Below are positions 37,529-45,906 of a stretch of DNA of 64,000 nucleotides, one piece after another. A program made the translations under genes and the position numbers. Within the stretch, counting starts at the first letter, position 1. The number at the start of each line of letters is the position of its first letter. The stretch is from Maricaulis sp034670125. Its GTDB lineage: Bacteria; Pseudomonadota; Alphaproteobacteria; Caulobacterales; Maricaulaceae. The notes under the pieces were generated by a model. The model searched no databases. It saw only the letters and a program-made list of their open reading frames with translations, and had not been told where the DNA came from. The stretch is taken from the NCBI RefSeq assembly GCF_034670125.1, contig NZ_JAXMOC010000010.1, positions 1-64,000 of the forward strand, given 5' to 3'.

Positions 37529-37540
37529 TCGTCGTCTGAT

Positions 37541-37570
37541 GGACCCGGCCGCTGCCGGGCGGCCGGGTCC
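37541..37570. terminator. Bidirectional terminator between convergent genes
   Basis: A perfect 12-bp stem (GGACCCGGCCGC/GCGGCCGGGTCC) with a 6-nt loop lies between the EF-hand gene and the convergent serine hydrolase. Confidence 0.65.
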
Positions 37571-37576
37571 TGACAC

Positions 37577-39034
37577 TCACCCGATCTGCAAGCCGGCAAT
37601 GTGCAACACCTCTCCGGCTGCGGTATCGATCACGATCGGCACGCCGCCGCCCATCGCCTGGGCCCAGACGGTGAAGCGGACCTGGCTGGGCGTTTCCTCG
37701 TAGCCGGTCACCGGTTGGCCGCCCAGATCGGCCGCGATCTGCTCAAACATGGCGAGATGCTGGTCCATGGGCGCAAAGGCGAGCATGTCAGCCGTGAACC
37801 GTGCCTCGATAAAGGCCCGGCGCCGGTCAGCATCGCCGGCCAGTGCGGCCATGAACCCGGCGACCAGTTGACCGGCCTCGGTCTCCGGCAGCGTCACAGC
37901 CTGTCGCGACGCAGCGGGTGCCGGATCGATGCGCCAGGGCTGGTCGAACCAGGCCGCGGTCAACACGTCGACCACCCGGTCGGCATTGAGGCGGCGCTGG
38001 TCGGTGGCAACAAACAAGATCAGGCCATGATCGGCGAGCTCGCGCCAATGCGCGTTGAAGTGCGGATTGCCGCCATTGTGCCAGTAGATCCGGCCCAGCG
38101 CGGGATCATCCTCAACCACCAGGCCATAGCCATAGTGCGAGGCACCGCCGCCTTCATCCTGGAAGGGCGTCTGGCCGAGATCGCGCGCCGCCGGCGAGAT
38201 CAGCTCACCGGCTGACCAGGCCTGACGCCAGGCCAGCATGTCCGGCGCGGTCGAGACCAGCCCGCCATTGCCGATCAGGTTCCAGTTCGGCGGATGCCCG
38301 CCCCAGGAGGCGTCGGCGACGTCGCGCCCGTCCTCAAGATGCACCGACCGATCGCCATCGAAGGCGGTCTGGTAACCGGTGTGATGGATCCCCGCCATGG
38401 CCAGGCGTTCGCGCAGCAATGACTCGTAATCCTGCCCTGTGGCGCGCTCCATGATCGCCGTCGCCAGCGAATAGCCGACATTGGAGTAGGCATAGCCCGT
38501 ACCCGGCTCGAACATCAGCGGGGCGGCAAAGGCATTGGCCAGGAAGGTGTCGAAATCCTCGTCAGCCAGATCATCGCCGACCCCGCCGGGGAAACCGGCC
38601 GCATGGGTCAGCATCTGGTGCAGGGTGATGTCGGCCTTGTCGGCGGGCACATCGTCGAACACATCGGCCAGGCGCAGCTCGGCCGACAGCGTGCCGTCGC
38701 TGATCAGCTGGGCGGCCAGCATGCCGGTATAGCTCTTGGTGATCGAGCCGATATCGACCTGGGTGTCCGGGCCATAGGGGCGACCGGTCTGCGCATCGGC
38801 CATGCCGGCGCCGCGCAGGAAGACGGTCTCGCCATCCCGCGAGAGGCCGATAACGCCGGTAAAGCCGGCGGCCTCAAGCGCGTCGAAAGCGTCGGACAGG
38901 CGGGCGCTGGCGGCGGCGTGATCTGAACCGGTGTCGGCGGTCTGTGCAGCGGCTACCGTGCCGACAGCCAGCGCCAGGCCCAACGCACTGGCAATGCGGA
39001 CCGCGCCGCATCTGAGGAATGACAAAGCTTTCAT
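37577..39034 (-). CDS. Secreted serine hydrolase, class C beta-lactamase family
   Basis: A 485-residue protein with a signal peptide (ending TVAAAQT). It has the SxxK motif S97-I-T-K100, YSN in GYAYSNVGY, and HNGG in YWHNGGNPH as the third motif. A C-terminal extension of about 110 residues is present, as in esterase-type class C proteins. AAGGAG precedes the start. The gene is divergent from a ToxR-like regulator, with only 89 bases between the starts, so the regulator may control it. Confidence 0.88.
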   Translation of the reverse strand: MKALSFLRCGAVRIASALGLALAVGTVAAAQTADTGSDHAAASARLSDAFDALEAAGFTGVIGLSRDGETVFLRGAGMADAQTGRPYGPDTQVDIGSITKSYTGMLAAQLISDGTLSAELRLADVFDDVPADKADITLHQMLTHAAGFPGGVGDDLADEDFDTFLANAFAAPLMFEPGTGYAYSNVGYSLATAIMERATGQDYESLLRERLAMAGIHHTGYQTAFDGDRSVHLEDGRDVADASWGGHPPNWNLIGNGGLVSTAPDMLAWRQAWSAGELISPAARDLGQTPFQDEGGGASHYGYGLVVEDDPALGRIYWHNGGNPHFNAHWRELADHGLILFVATDQRRLNADRVVDVLTAAWFDQPWRIDPAPAASRQAVTLPETEAGQLVAGFMAALAGDADRRRAFIEARFTADMLAFAPMDQHLAMFEQIAADLGGQPVTGYEETPSQVRFTVWAQAMGGGVPIVIDTAAGEVLHIAGLQIG

Positions 39035-39058
39035 GGTTTTGGCTCTCCTTGCTCATGT

Positions 39059-39074
39059 TAGCCTTGTCTGGCTA
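39059..39074. promoter_or_regulatory. Candidate dyad in the divergent hydrolase/regulator promoter region
   Basis: A 5-bp dyad TAGCC-TTGTCT-GGCTA lies in the middle of the 89-bp divergent region. Two further arms, GGTTTTGG (39035-39042) and CCAAAACC (39100-39107), mirror it. A binding site for the neighbouring winged-helix regulator is possible but unproven. Confidence 0.3.
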
Positions 39075-39123
39075 GGGTGCCGGTCGGTCGGTGTCCTGAC
39101 CAAAACCTGTTGGATAGGCTGAC

Positions 39124-39675
39124 ATGACCCATTCTTCGCATTCCGCTGATCTTGCTGCCACCCGTTTCCGGCTGGGCGATGCCCATTGTGACCTGCTGGC
39201 CCTGGAGCTGGTGCGCGCGGGCGAGACCCATCGCCTCGAACCGCGCCTGGCCGGTGTGCTGCACCTGCTCGCGAGGCGCGGCATCAGCCCGGTCACCCGC
39301 GATGAATTCCTGGAGATGGTGTGGGAGGAGGATGGCAGTGATGAAGCGCTCAACCAGGCCATTTCCCGCCTGCGGCGCCTGTTGGGCGATGCCAGCCTGA
39401 TCCGCACCCTGCCGCGAGTGGGCTACAGTTTGAGCGACCCGGTCGAGGCTGCGGGGGCCTTGCCCGCACCGTCATTTTTGACACGCGGCCAGGACCAGTT
39501 TCAGGCCGTCCTGCGGTTCGTGAAGCGCCCCTTCATCGGCGGCTTCCTCGCCGGTGCCCTCGCAACCGCCTTGGTCGCCAGCGCGTTCTGGCCGCGGACC
39601 ATCGAACGCGAATTCGAGATCCTGACGACAGGCCCGATCGAGGCGGCCTGGACGGTCCCGGACGGGACGGAGTAG
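39124..39675 (+). CDS. ToxR/CadC-like membrane-anchored winged-helix regulator
   Basis: A 183-residue protein. Residues about 12-105 form an OmpR/PhoB-type winged helix (RLEPRLAGVLHLLARRG, then ALNQAISRLRRLLGDA and RTLPRVGYSL). A transmembrane segment follows (about 137-156), with a short outer tail. This one-component layout is like CadC and ToxR, in which DNA binding and sensing are joined across the membrane. The periplasmic part is very short (about 27 residues), so sensing may depend on a partner. It diverges from a secreted serine hydrolase. Confidence 0.85.
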   Translation: MTHSSHSADLAATRFRLGDAHCDLLALELVRAGETHRLEPRLAGVLHLLARRGISPVTRDEFLEMVWEEDGSDEALNQAISRLRRLLGDASLIRTLPRVGYSLSDPVEAAGALPAPSFLTRGQDQFQAVLRFVKRPFIGGFLAGALATALVASAFWPRTIEREFEILTTGPIEAAWTVPDGTE

Positions 39676-39682
39676 GGGACAC

Positions 39683-39791
39683 TTTCCCTCTCCCCCGGGA
39701 GAGGGCCAGGGTGAGGGGTGTATCCCGGTGGGGGCAGGAGAATTCCCCCTCATCCGGCCTCCGGCCACCTTTTCCCAAGGGAGAAGGAAGG
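39683..39791. repeat. Palindromic intergenic repeat, family 2, copy 1
   Basis: The sequence opens with TTTCCCTCTCCC..GGGAGAGGG..AGGGTGAGGG and closes with TTCCCCCTCATCCG...CCCAAGGGAGAAGGA. A second copy with the same order lies at 53651-53757. The stems are C/G-rich and the element is non-coding. Very similar CCCTCACCCT-type elements are widespread in proteobacterial intergenic regions. Confidence 0.75.
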
Positions 39792-39863
39792 GCGGTGGAA
39801 CCGCTTCCACTCCATTCCCGCGCCCGGCCGCACACCCAGCCATAAACCGCTTCCCGGGAGTTC

Positions 39864-39944
39864 GCCGTATCGGGTTCTTCAGGTCAAGGGCGGCGCAGCC
39901 GCCGCTCCGCGGTTTCACCCTTGAGCTGAAGAACCCGATACGGC
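39864..39944. repeat. Long hairpin, 27-bp arms
   Basis: The left arm at 39864-39890 and the right arm at 39918-39944 are inverted copies with one mismatch; the loop is 27 nt. The arms contain GTATCGGGTTCTTCAG. It is non-coding, follows a family 2 repeat, and may be a transcription end or a small mobile-repeat remnant. Confidence 0.7.
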
Positions 39945-40087
39945 CTGCTGGCTGACAAGCGATCTATGGACGGCTTTGCGCGACGGCGCCGGGGTGGACG
40001 GCCGCGGGGCGATCACGTTTTTTGGCGCGCGCGGGAAGGAAGAGGACAAAGATCGCTTGATCCCGGGAGTGGACGATCTGCTTGGCG

Positions 40088-40609
40088 TCAGTCCTGACAG
40101 CTGAAGACGCAGTCCGTACGCGACTCGTCGCATTCCAGCTCAACATATGGGCCGAGGCTGGTTCGCCACTGGCCCGGCGCGGCGTCCTGACATTGTCGAT
40201 CCAGCACCAGATTCACCGACGCGACACCATCACTGTATACGCAGATAATATCGCCGCCGAGCGGGTGGGACGGGCCGTAGAGGACGCGCAGGAAGACCTC
40301 CGTCTCCAGCGGGCGAGACTGGTTTATGACGACGCTATAAAGCCCGGCGTCGGTCTCCACGCCCGCCGTTTCGCCAGCCTCTGTGCCAGGTATGGATGGG
40401 TGCAACCGGGTCCGACGATCGAGCGGGCGGCCGGCGGCAACATAGCGCCTGTCTCCCGAGGTGGCCGACATAGCTGACCCGAACTCGAGCTGATAGCCGG
40501 TCGGATGCAGATCGAACGCGCTGGGCGCCGGGCAGATCAGCGGCTCGCCTCCGTTCTGCGCTGCGAGCAGCAGGCCCGTGCCTGCGAGGAGTCCGAATAA
40601 TCCCGACAT
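40088..40609 (-). CDS. Secreted hypothetical protein, Cys-rich C-terminus
   Basis: A 173-residue protein with a signal peptide (SGLFGLLAGTGLLLAAQ). The start was chosen for the strong GGGAGGGAGC just upstream; an earlier in-frame ATG lies 36 bases before it. The mature part is acidic and contains several Cys (ICPAP, IICVYS, RQCQD, LECDES and a final VFSCQD), suggesting disulfides in the periplasm. No domain is recognised. It sits between a repeat region and the gyrA upstream region, transcribed away from gyrA. Confidence 0.7.
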   Translation of the reverse strand: MSGLFGLLAGTGLLLAAQNGGEPLICPAPSAFDLHPTGYQLEFGSAMSATSGDRRYVAAGRPLDRRTRLHPSIPGTEAGETAGVETDAGLYSVVINQSRPLETEVFLRVLYGPSHPLGGDIICVYSDGVASVNLVLDRQCQDAAPGQWRTSLGPYVELECDESRTDCVFSCQD

Positions 40610-41052
40610 AGCTCCCTCCCTGTTCAAGCCGGAGGAAATTGGCATGATCGACCGGCACCGAGAGTAACTAATCTACCTTATTTCTGTGTTTGCATCCACG
40701 CCAATATCGTCTCAGCCGGGGAGAGATATGACCGCGGCGACTCAGGAGCAGGCACTGAAAAGCGTCCAGCCGGCGGGGCGGTTGCTTCGATAGTAGTACG
40801 GTTTGGTTGGATCGGATGCAGCCCGGCATCGTTGCGGGCATTTAGTGCCCCCTCCTGCACCAAGCCTCCCAACCGCCCCCCGCATTTGCTCTCCCCCCTC
40901 GCGATTGTTAAGACTCAGTCACAGGAAAGCCGCCTGATTCACATGTCTGATTCGCGCCCGCGCGCGAGGCTGGGTGAGGGGCGGCGATTTTCGTGGCGCG
41001 ACGGTCGGGGCAATCGTGACCGGCGCTACGTCAGAATGAAAAGAGGGCCGCC
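40610..41052. other. Region upstream of gyrA
   Basis: A 443-bp gap before gyrA. It contains a 37-codon basic reading frame (40943-41056, MSDSRPRARL...) whose TGA overlaps the gyrA TTG, and a 21-codon frame near 40727 with a GGGGAGAG site. Neither is convincing as a gene. Confidence 0.5.
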
Positions 41053-43893
41053 TTGAGCGATCACGACGACACGCCGACGACACCCGAGGACGGTTCCGGA
41101 AACGGGGCAGACAATACGGGCGGTCAGCCGCCGGCCCTGCCGGACGGGATTGGCAATATCGCCATCGAAGACGAGATGAAGTCGTCCTATCTCGATTATG
41201 CGATGAGCGTGATCGTGTCGCGGGCCATTCCCGATGCGCGCGACGGGCTGAAGCCGGTGCACCGCCGCATCCTCTACACCATGCACGAGAACGGGCAGAC
41301 GCACGAAAAGTCCTACCGCAAATGTGCGACTGCCGTCGGTGACGTTATGGGTCGCTATCACCCGCATGGTGACCAGGCGGTCTATGACTCGCTGGTGCGC
41401 CTGGCCCAGTCCTGGTCGATGCGGGTGCCGCTGATCGACGGGCAGGGCAATTTCGGCTCGGTCGATGGCGATCCGCCAGCCGCCTATCGTTACACCGAGG
41501 CGCGGATGCAGAAGGTGGCGCAGTCCCTGCTGGCCGATATCGACAAGGACACGGTCAATTTCGTCGACAATTACTCGGCCGAGCGCCGGGAGCCGGTGGT
41601 TCTGCCGGCGCGCTATCCCAACCTGCTGGTCAATGGCGCCGGCGGTATCGCCGTCGGCATGGCGACCAATGTCCCGCCGCACAATCTGGGCGAGGTGATT
41701 GATGGTACGCTGGCGCTTTTGGAAAACCCCTCGCTGACCGAAGCCGAGCTGCTGGACTATATCCCGGGGCCTGACTTCCCGACCGGTGGCCTGATCCTGG
41801 GGCGCACCGGCGCCCGCAATGCGGTGCTGACCGGGCGTGGCTCGATCGTGATGCGCTCACGCACCTCGATCGAGGAAGTGCGCAAGGACCGCATGGCGAT
41901 CATCGTCCACGAGATCCCCTACCAGGTGAACAAGGCCTCGATGATCGAGAAGATCGCCGACCTGGTCCGCGACAAGAAGATCGAGGGCATTGCCGACCTG
42001 CGCGATGAAAGTGACCGCAATGGCATGCGCGTGGTGATCGAGCTGAAGCGCGACGCCAATGCCGATGTCATCCTCAACCAGCTGTTCCGCTGGTCGCCGA
42101 TGCAGACGAGTTTCGGTGCCAATATGCTGTCGCTCGTCGGTGGTCGTCCGCAATTGCTGGGCGCGCTGGACATCCTCAAGGAATTCCTGCGCTTCCGCGA
42201 GGAAGTCGTGGCCCGCCGGGCCAAGTTCGAGCTCAACAAGGCGCGCGACCGGGCGCATGTCATCGTCGGTCTGGCGCTGGCTGTGGCCAATATCGACGAG
42301 GTCATCGCCCTCATCCGCAAGGCCCCCAATCCGGCCACCGCGCGTGAGCAGTTGATGGCGCGTGACTGGCCGGCCGTGGATGTGGCGCCGCTGGTCGAGC
42401 TGGTCGCCGATCCGCGCTCCATGCTGCGCGACGACAAGACGCTGCGCCTGACCGAAGAGCAGGCGAGGGCGATCCTGGAGCTGCGCCTCAACCGGCTGAC
42501 CGGTCTGGGCCGCGAAGAGCTGGGCAATGAAGCGGCAACGCTGGCCGAACAGATCGCCGATCTCCTGGACCTGCTGCGCTCGCGCCAGCGCGTGCTCGAC
42601 ATCATCCGCGACGAGCTGAGTGAGGTTCGCGAGAATTACGCCACGCCGCGGCGGTCCGAATTCGTCGATGCCGAGCTGGACTTCGAGGACGAGGATCTGA
42701 TCCCGCGCGACGAGATGGTCGTCACCGTCACCCATGGCGGCTATGCCAAGCGCACGGCGCTGTCGGACTATCGCGCCCAGCGCCGCGGCGGCAAGGGCCG
42801 CTCGGGCATGGCGACCAAGGACGAGGATTTCATCGCCACGCTGTTCGTGGCCTCGACCCACGCACCGCTCTTGTTCTTCTCCAATCGCGGCATGGTCTAC
42901 AAGACCAAGACCTGGCGTCTGCCGCTGGGCGCCCCGAACACGCGCGGCAAGGCGCTGATCAACCTCCTGCCGCTGGAGCAGGGCGAGACGATCACCTCGA
43001 TCATGGCCTTGCCGGAAGACGAAAGCACCTGGGCCGACATGAATGTCATGTTCGCGACCAACAAGGGCACCGTCCGCCGCAACAGGCTGTCCGACTTCGT
43101 CCAGGTCAATCGCAATGGCAAGATTGCGATGAAGCTGGAGGAAGAAGACGACCAGATCGTCAATGTCGTGCTGTGTACCGAGCAGGACGACGTCTTCCTG
43201 ACCACCCACAAGGGCCGCGCCATCCGCTTCCCGGCCACCGATGTCCGCGTCTTTGCCGGCCGTAATTCGGTTGGCGTGCGCGGCATCCGCCTGGCCGAGG
43301 GCGACGAGCTGATCTCGATGGCGATCCTGCGCCATATCGACGTCACCTCGCCGGAAGCGCGCACCTATCTCAAGCACGCCACGGCCATGCGCCGCGCGCT
43401 GGGGGATGATGAAGAGGTCGATGTCGCACCCAATGATGCCGACGAAGACGGTGATGATGAAGCCGCCCTGTCAACCGAGCGCCTGGCCGAGCTGGGCGCG
43501 GCGGAGGAATTCCTCCTCACGGTCGCATCCGATGGCATGGGCAAACGCTCATCGGCCTATGATTTCCGGGTGATGGGGCGCGGCAATAATGGCGTCGCGG
43601 CGACCGACATCAAGCGCGACATCCCGCTCTCGGCCAGTTTCCCGGTCGAGGATGCCGACCAGATCATGGCTGTCACAGATGGCGGTCAGCTGATCCGCTT
43701 CCCGGTCGATACCGTCCGCATCGCCAGCCGCTCGTCTCGCGGTGTGCGCCTGATCCGCCTCAATGAAGGCGAGAATGTCGTCGCGGTGGTTCGTATCCAG
43801 GACGCCGGAGATGAGGCCGACGAAGACGGCGACGGCGAGACGGTCGTCGATGCAGGTCCGGCTCCGGAAGCCGGCGACAGCCCGTCCGAATAG
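41053..43893 (+). CDS. gyrA: DNA gyrase subunit A
   Basis: The breakage-reunion subunit of gyrase, which introduces negative supercoils with GyrB. The catalytic Tyr147 lies in YRYTEARM, and the C-terminal GyrA box AQRRGGKGR excludes ParC. The start is TTG: no in-frame ATG lies before the conserved N-terminal domain, and the MSDHDD leader is unconserved. Gln108 replaces the usual Ser83 of the quinolone pocket (E. coli numbering). With 946 residues it is longer than E. coli GyrA because of an acidic insert around EEVDVAPNDADEDGDDEAA near the C-terminus. Confidence 0.95.
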   Translation: MSDHDDTPTTPEDGSGNGADNTGGQPPALPDGIGNIAIEDEMKSSYLDYAMSVIVSRAIPDARDGLKPVHRRILYTMHENGQTHEKSYRKCATAVGDVMGRYHPHGDQAVYDSLVRLAQSWSMRVPLIDGQGNFGSVDGDPPAAYRYTEARMQKVAQSLLADIDKDTVNFVDNYSAERREPVVLPARYPNLLVNGAGGIAVGMATNVPPHNLGEVIDGTLALLENPSLTEAELLDYIPGPDFPTGGLILGRTGARNAVLTGRGSIVMRSRTSIEEVRKDRMAIIVHEIPYQVNKASMIEKIADLVRDKKIEGIADLRDESDRNGMRVVIELKRDANADVILNQLFRWSPMQTSFGANMLSLVGGRPQLLGALDILKEFLRFREEVVARRAKFELNKARDRAHVIVGLALAVANIDEVIALIRKAPNPATAREQLMARDWPAVDVAPLVELVADPRSMLRDDKTLRLTEEQARAILELRLNRLTGLGREELGNEAATLAEQIADLLDLLRSRQRVLDIIRDELSEVRENYATPRRSEFVDAELDFEDEDLIPRDEMVVTVTHGGYAKRTALSDYRAQRRGGKGRSGMATKDEDFIATLFVASTHAPLLFFSNRGMVYKTKTWRLPLGAPNTRGKALINLLPLEQGETITSIMALPEDESTWADMNVMFATNKGTVRRNRLSDFVQVNRNGKIAMKLEEEDDQIVNVVLCTEQDDVFLTTHKGRAIRFPATDVRVFAGRNSVGVRGIRLAEGDELISMAILRHIDVTSPEARTYLKHATAMRRALGDDEEVDVAPNDADEDGDDEAALSTERLAELGAAEEFLLTVASDGMGKRSSAYDFRVMGRGNNGVAATDIKRDIPLSASFPVEDADQIMAVTDGGQLIRFPVDTVRIASRSSRGVRLIRLNEGENVVAVVRIQDAGDEADEDGDGETVVDAGPAPEAGDSPSE

Positions 43894-43900
43894 TGCGACC

Positions 43901-43931
43901 GGCGAGGCGGGATTGTTGATCTCGCCTCGCC
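43901..43931 (+). terminator. Hairpin between gyrA and coaD
   Basis: An 8-bp stem GGCGAGGC/GCCTCGCC with a 15-nt loop lies 7 bases after the gyrA stop. It may be an attenuator or terminator; coaD follows 69 bases on. Confidence 0.4.
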
Positions 43932-43999
43932 CTTCTGCCAGACAGGAGCCCGGCACCGGGGAGGTGCCTTTGGGGCGCCAAGCCCGGGAGAGATTGGCC

Positions 44000-44488
44000 A
44001 TGACCCGTACTGCGCTCTATCCGGGCACATTTGATCCCCTGACCAACGGGCATATCGACATTATCGGCCGGGCCGTGAAACTGGTCGATCACCTGGTCAT
44101 CGGTGTCGCGATCAATGAGGGCAAGAAGCCGCTTTTCAGTCTCGACGAGCGCGTCGACATGGTGCGTGAGGAAGTCGCCCCGTTTGCCGATGGCGCGCAG
44201 ATCGAGGTGCGCCCGTTCGATGGCCTGCTGATGCATTTCGCCGAGGAAATCGGCGCCCAGTCGATTGTGCGCGGGCTTCGGGCCGTGTCCGATTTCGAGT
44301 ATGAATTCCAGATGGTCGCCATGAACCAGCAGCTCAATGATGACATTGAGACCGTATTCCTGATGGCTGACCCCCGTCACCAGGCGATCGCGTCGCGCCT
44401 GGTCAAGGAAATTGCCAAGCTGGGCGGCAATATCTCCGCCTTCGTGACGCCCAATATTGAACGCCGATTGAAGGAGCGTCTTGCGTGA
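44000..44488 (+). CDS. coaD: Phosphopantetheine adenylyltransferase
   Basis: Catalyses the fourth step of coenzyme A synthesis, transferring AMP to 4'-phosphopantetheine. The ALYPGTFDPLTNGHIDII signature, with T/HxGH-type TNGH, is at the N-terminus and GLRAVSDFEYE in the middle. The C-terminal AIASRLVKEIA resembles the ISSxxVKE motif. It has 162 residues, normal for the family. Its stop overlaps the start of the cyclophilin lipoprotein gene. Confidence 0.96.
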   Translation: MTRTALYPGTFDPLTNGHIDIIGRAVKLVDHLVIGVAINEGKKPLFSLDERVDMVREEVAPFADGAQIEVRPFDGLLMHFAEEIGAQSIVRGLRAVSDFEYEFQMVAMNQQLNDDIETVFLMADPRHQAIASRLVKEIAKLGGNISAFVTPNIERRLKERLA

Positions 44489-45441
44489 TCATGCGTTTCA
44501 CCCTTACCGCCACACTCGCCCTGGCCCTGACCGCCGGTGCCTGCGCCCGCGAAGCCGAGATTGTGGACAACGAGCAGAGCGCGGCCGCGCCCCTGGCCTC
44601 GACGGCTTCTGTCCAGACCGAAACGGCGGTCCCCCAATGGGACCTGCCGGACGATGCCTGGCGGACCGCGGACCAGGAAGACCTGCTCTATATCGAAACC
44701 GACCACGGCATGGTCATTGTCGAGATGGCGCCGGAATTCGCGCCCAACCATGTCGCCCGGATGCGTCGGCTGGTGCACGAGCGCTTCTATGATTTCCTGG
44801 TCTGGCACCGGGTGATCGACGGCTTCATGGCGCAGGGCGGCGGTTCCCGTACCAATCCCGGTCATGCCGCTGATGTGGAAGGCCTGGAAGCCGAGTTTAC
44901 CGTGCGTCGCTCCGGTGAACCGGTCGTCACCGAGCTGATGGACCGCGTGATCAATCCGCGCGCTTTGCCGCAAATGGCCAAGGCGGGTTTCTGGGACGGT
45001 TTCCATGCCGGAACCCAGACTTCGGCCCTCGCGGCGATCACCGGTGATGGCCAGGTCCAGTCCTGGCTGCTCCATTGCGCCGGTGCCGCTGCGGCGGCCC
45101 GCACCAGCGATCCCAACTCCTCACGCAGCCAGTTCTTCATCACCCGCGGCAATGCTGAACACCTCAATGCGCAATACACGGCCTGGGGCCGGGTGCGCGT
45201 CGGTCAGGCAGCCGTCGACGCCCTGGCGGTGGGCTCCGCCATGGAAGACCCCGGTTTCCGGCCGGACAATATCCGGTCCATGCGCACCGGTGACGAACTG
45301 CCGGCCGGGCAGCAGGTGACTGTCCAGGTCGCCGATACTGACAGTGCGGCCTTTGCCGCCTATCTGGACACGCTGCGCAGCCCGTCTGGCAATCTGCCGG
45401 ACATTTGCGATATCACCGTGCCGACACGAATTGTGGAATAG
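44485..45441 (+). CDS. Secreted cyclophilin-type peptidyl-prolyl isomerase
   Basis: A 318-residue PPIase with an N-terminal export signal (TLALALTAGAC), possibly a lipoprotein with an unusual lipobox. The cyclophilin core carries WHRVIDGFMAQGG, SRSQFFITRG and AWGRVRVG. About 90 residues are inserted between the first and second core motifs. The GTG start is supported by AAGGAG 8 bases upstream; an ATG lies 6 bases downstream. It overlaps the coaD stop by 4 bases and is followed after 8 bases by a cytoplasmic cyclophilin. Confidence 0.9.
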   Translation: MIMRFTLTATLALALTAGACAREAEIVDNEQSAAAPLASTASVQTETAVPQWDLPDDAWRTADQEDLLYIETDHGMVIVEMAPEFAPNHVARMRRLVHERFYDFLVWHRVIDGFMAQGGGSRTNPGHAADVEGLEAEFTVRRSGEPVVTELMDRVINPRALPQMAKAGFWDGFHAGTQTSALAAITGDGQVQSWLLHCAGAAAAARTSDPNSSRSQFFITRGNAEHLNAQYTAWGRVRVGQAAVDALAVGSAMEDPGFRPDNIRSMRTGDELPAGQQVTVQVADTDSAAFAAYLDTLRSPSGNLPDICDITVPTRIVE

Positions 45442-45449
45442 GAAGACCC

Positions 45450-45902
45450 ATGGCTGAAGAACAACTCGTATTCACGCTTGAAGGCGGCGACGTCACCATC
45501 AGGCTGCGTCCGGATCTGGCACCCAAGCACGTCGCTCGCATCACCGAGCTGGTCAAGGAAGGCTTCTATGACGGCCTGACCTTCCACCGGGTGATTGATG
45601 GCTTCGTGGCCCAGGGCGGCTGCCCGAACGGCAATGGCATGGGCGGCTCCGGCCAGCACATCCCGGCCGAGTTCTCCGCCGAGAAGCATGTCCGCGGCAC
45701 CATGTCGATGGCGCGTGCCTCCGATCCGGACAGCGCCTCCAGCCAGTTCTTCATCTGCCTGGACGACGTGCCCTACCTCAACAACCAGTACACGGTCTGG
45801 GGTGAAGTCATCTCCGGCATGGACCATGTCGACGCCCTGCCCAAGGGCGAGCCGCCGGCCAATCCGGGCACGATCGTCAAGGCGACGGTCGTCGAGGCTT
45901 GA
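45450..45902 (+). CDS. Cytoplasmic cyclophilin peptidyl-prolyl isomerase
   Basis: A 150-residue PPIase of the PpiB type, without a signal peptide. The motifs FHRVIDGFVAQGG, ASSQFFICLDD and VWGEVISGMD are clear. The ATG has GGAAG immediately before it. It is the second of two adjacent cyclophilins, one exported and one cytoplasmic. Confidence 0.92.
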   Translation: MAEEQLVFTLEGGDVTIRLRPDLAPKHVARITELVKEGFYDGLTFHRVIDGFVAQGGCPNGNGMGGSGQHIPAEFSAEKHVRGTMSMARASDPDSASSQFFICLDDVPYLNNQYTVWGEVISGMDHVDALPKGEPPANPGTIVKATVVEA

Positions 45903-45906
45903 GGCC

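Larger units (their letters stand above)
39676..40087. other. Intergenic repeat-rich region
   Basis: A 412-bp region without a convincing gene. It holds a family 2 repeat and a long hairpin, both listed separately. Confidence 0.6.

Noticed and set aside
40727..40792. Possible 21-codon peptide with a GGGGAGAG ribosome binding site
   Set aside because: Too short to support by eye; no conserved pattern or role can be read.
40678..40872. Antisense 64-codon frame upstream of gyrA
   Set aside because: It has no ribosome binding site, no signal or domain, and overlaps other short random frames.
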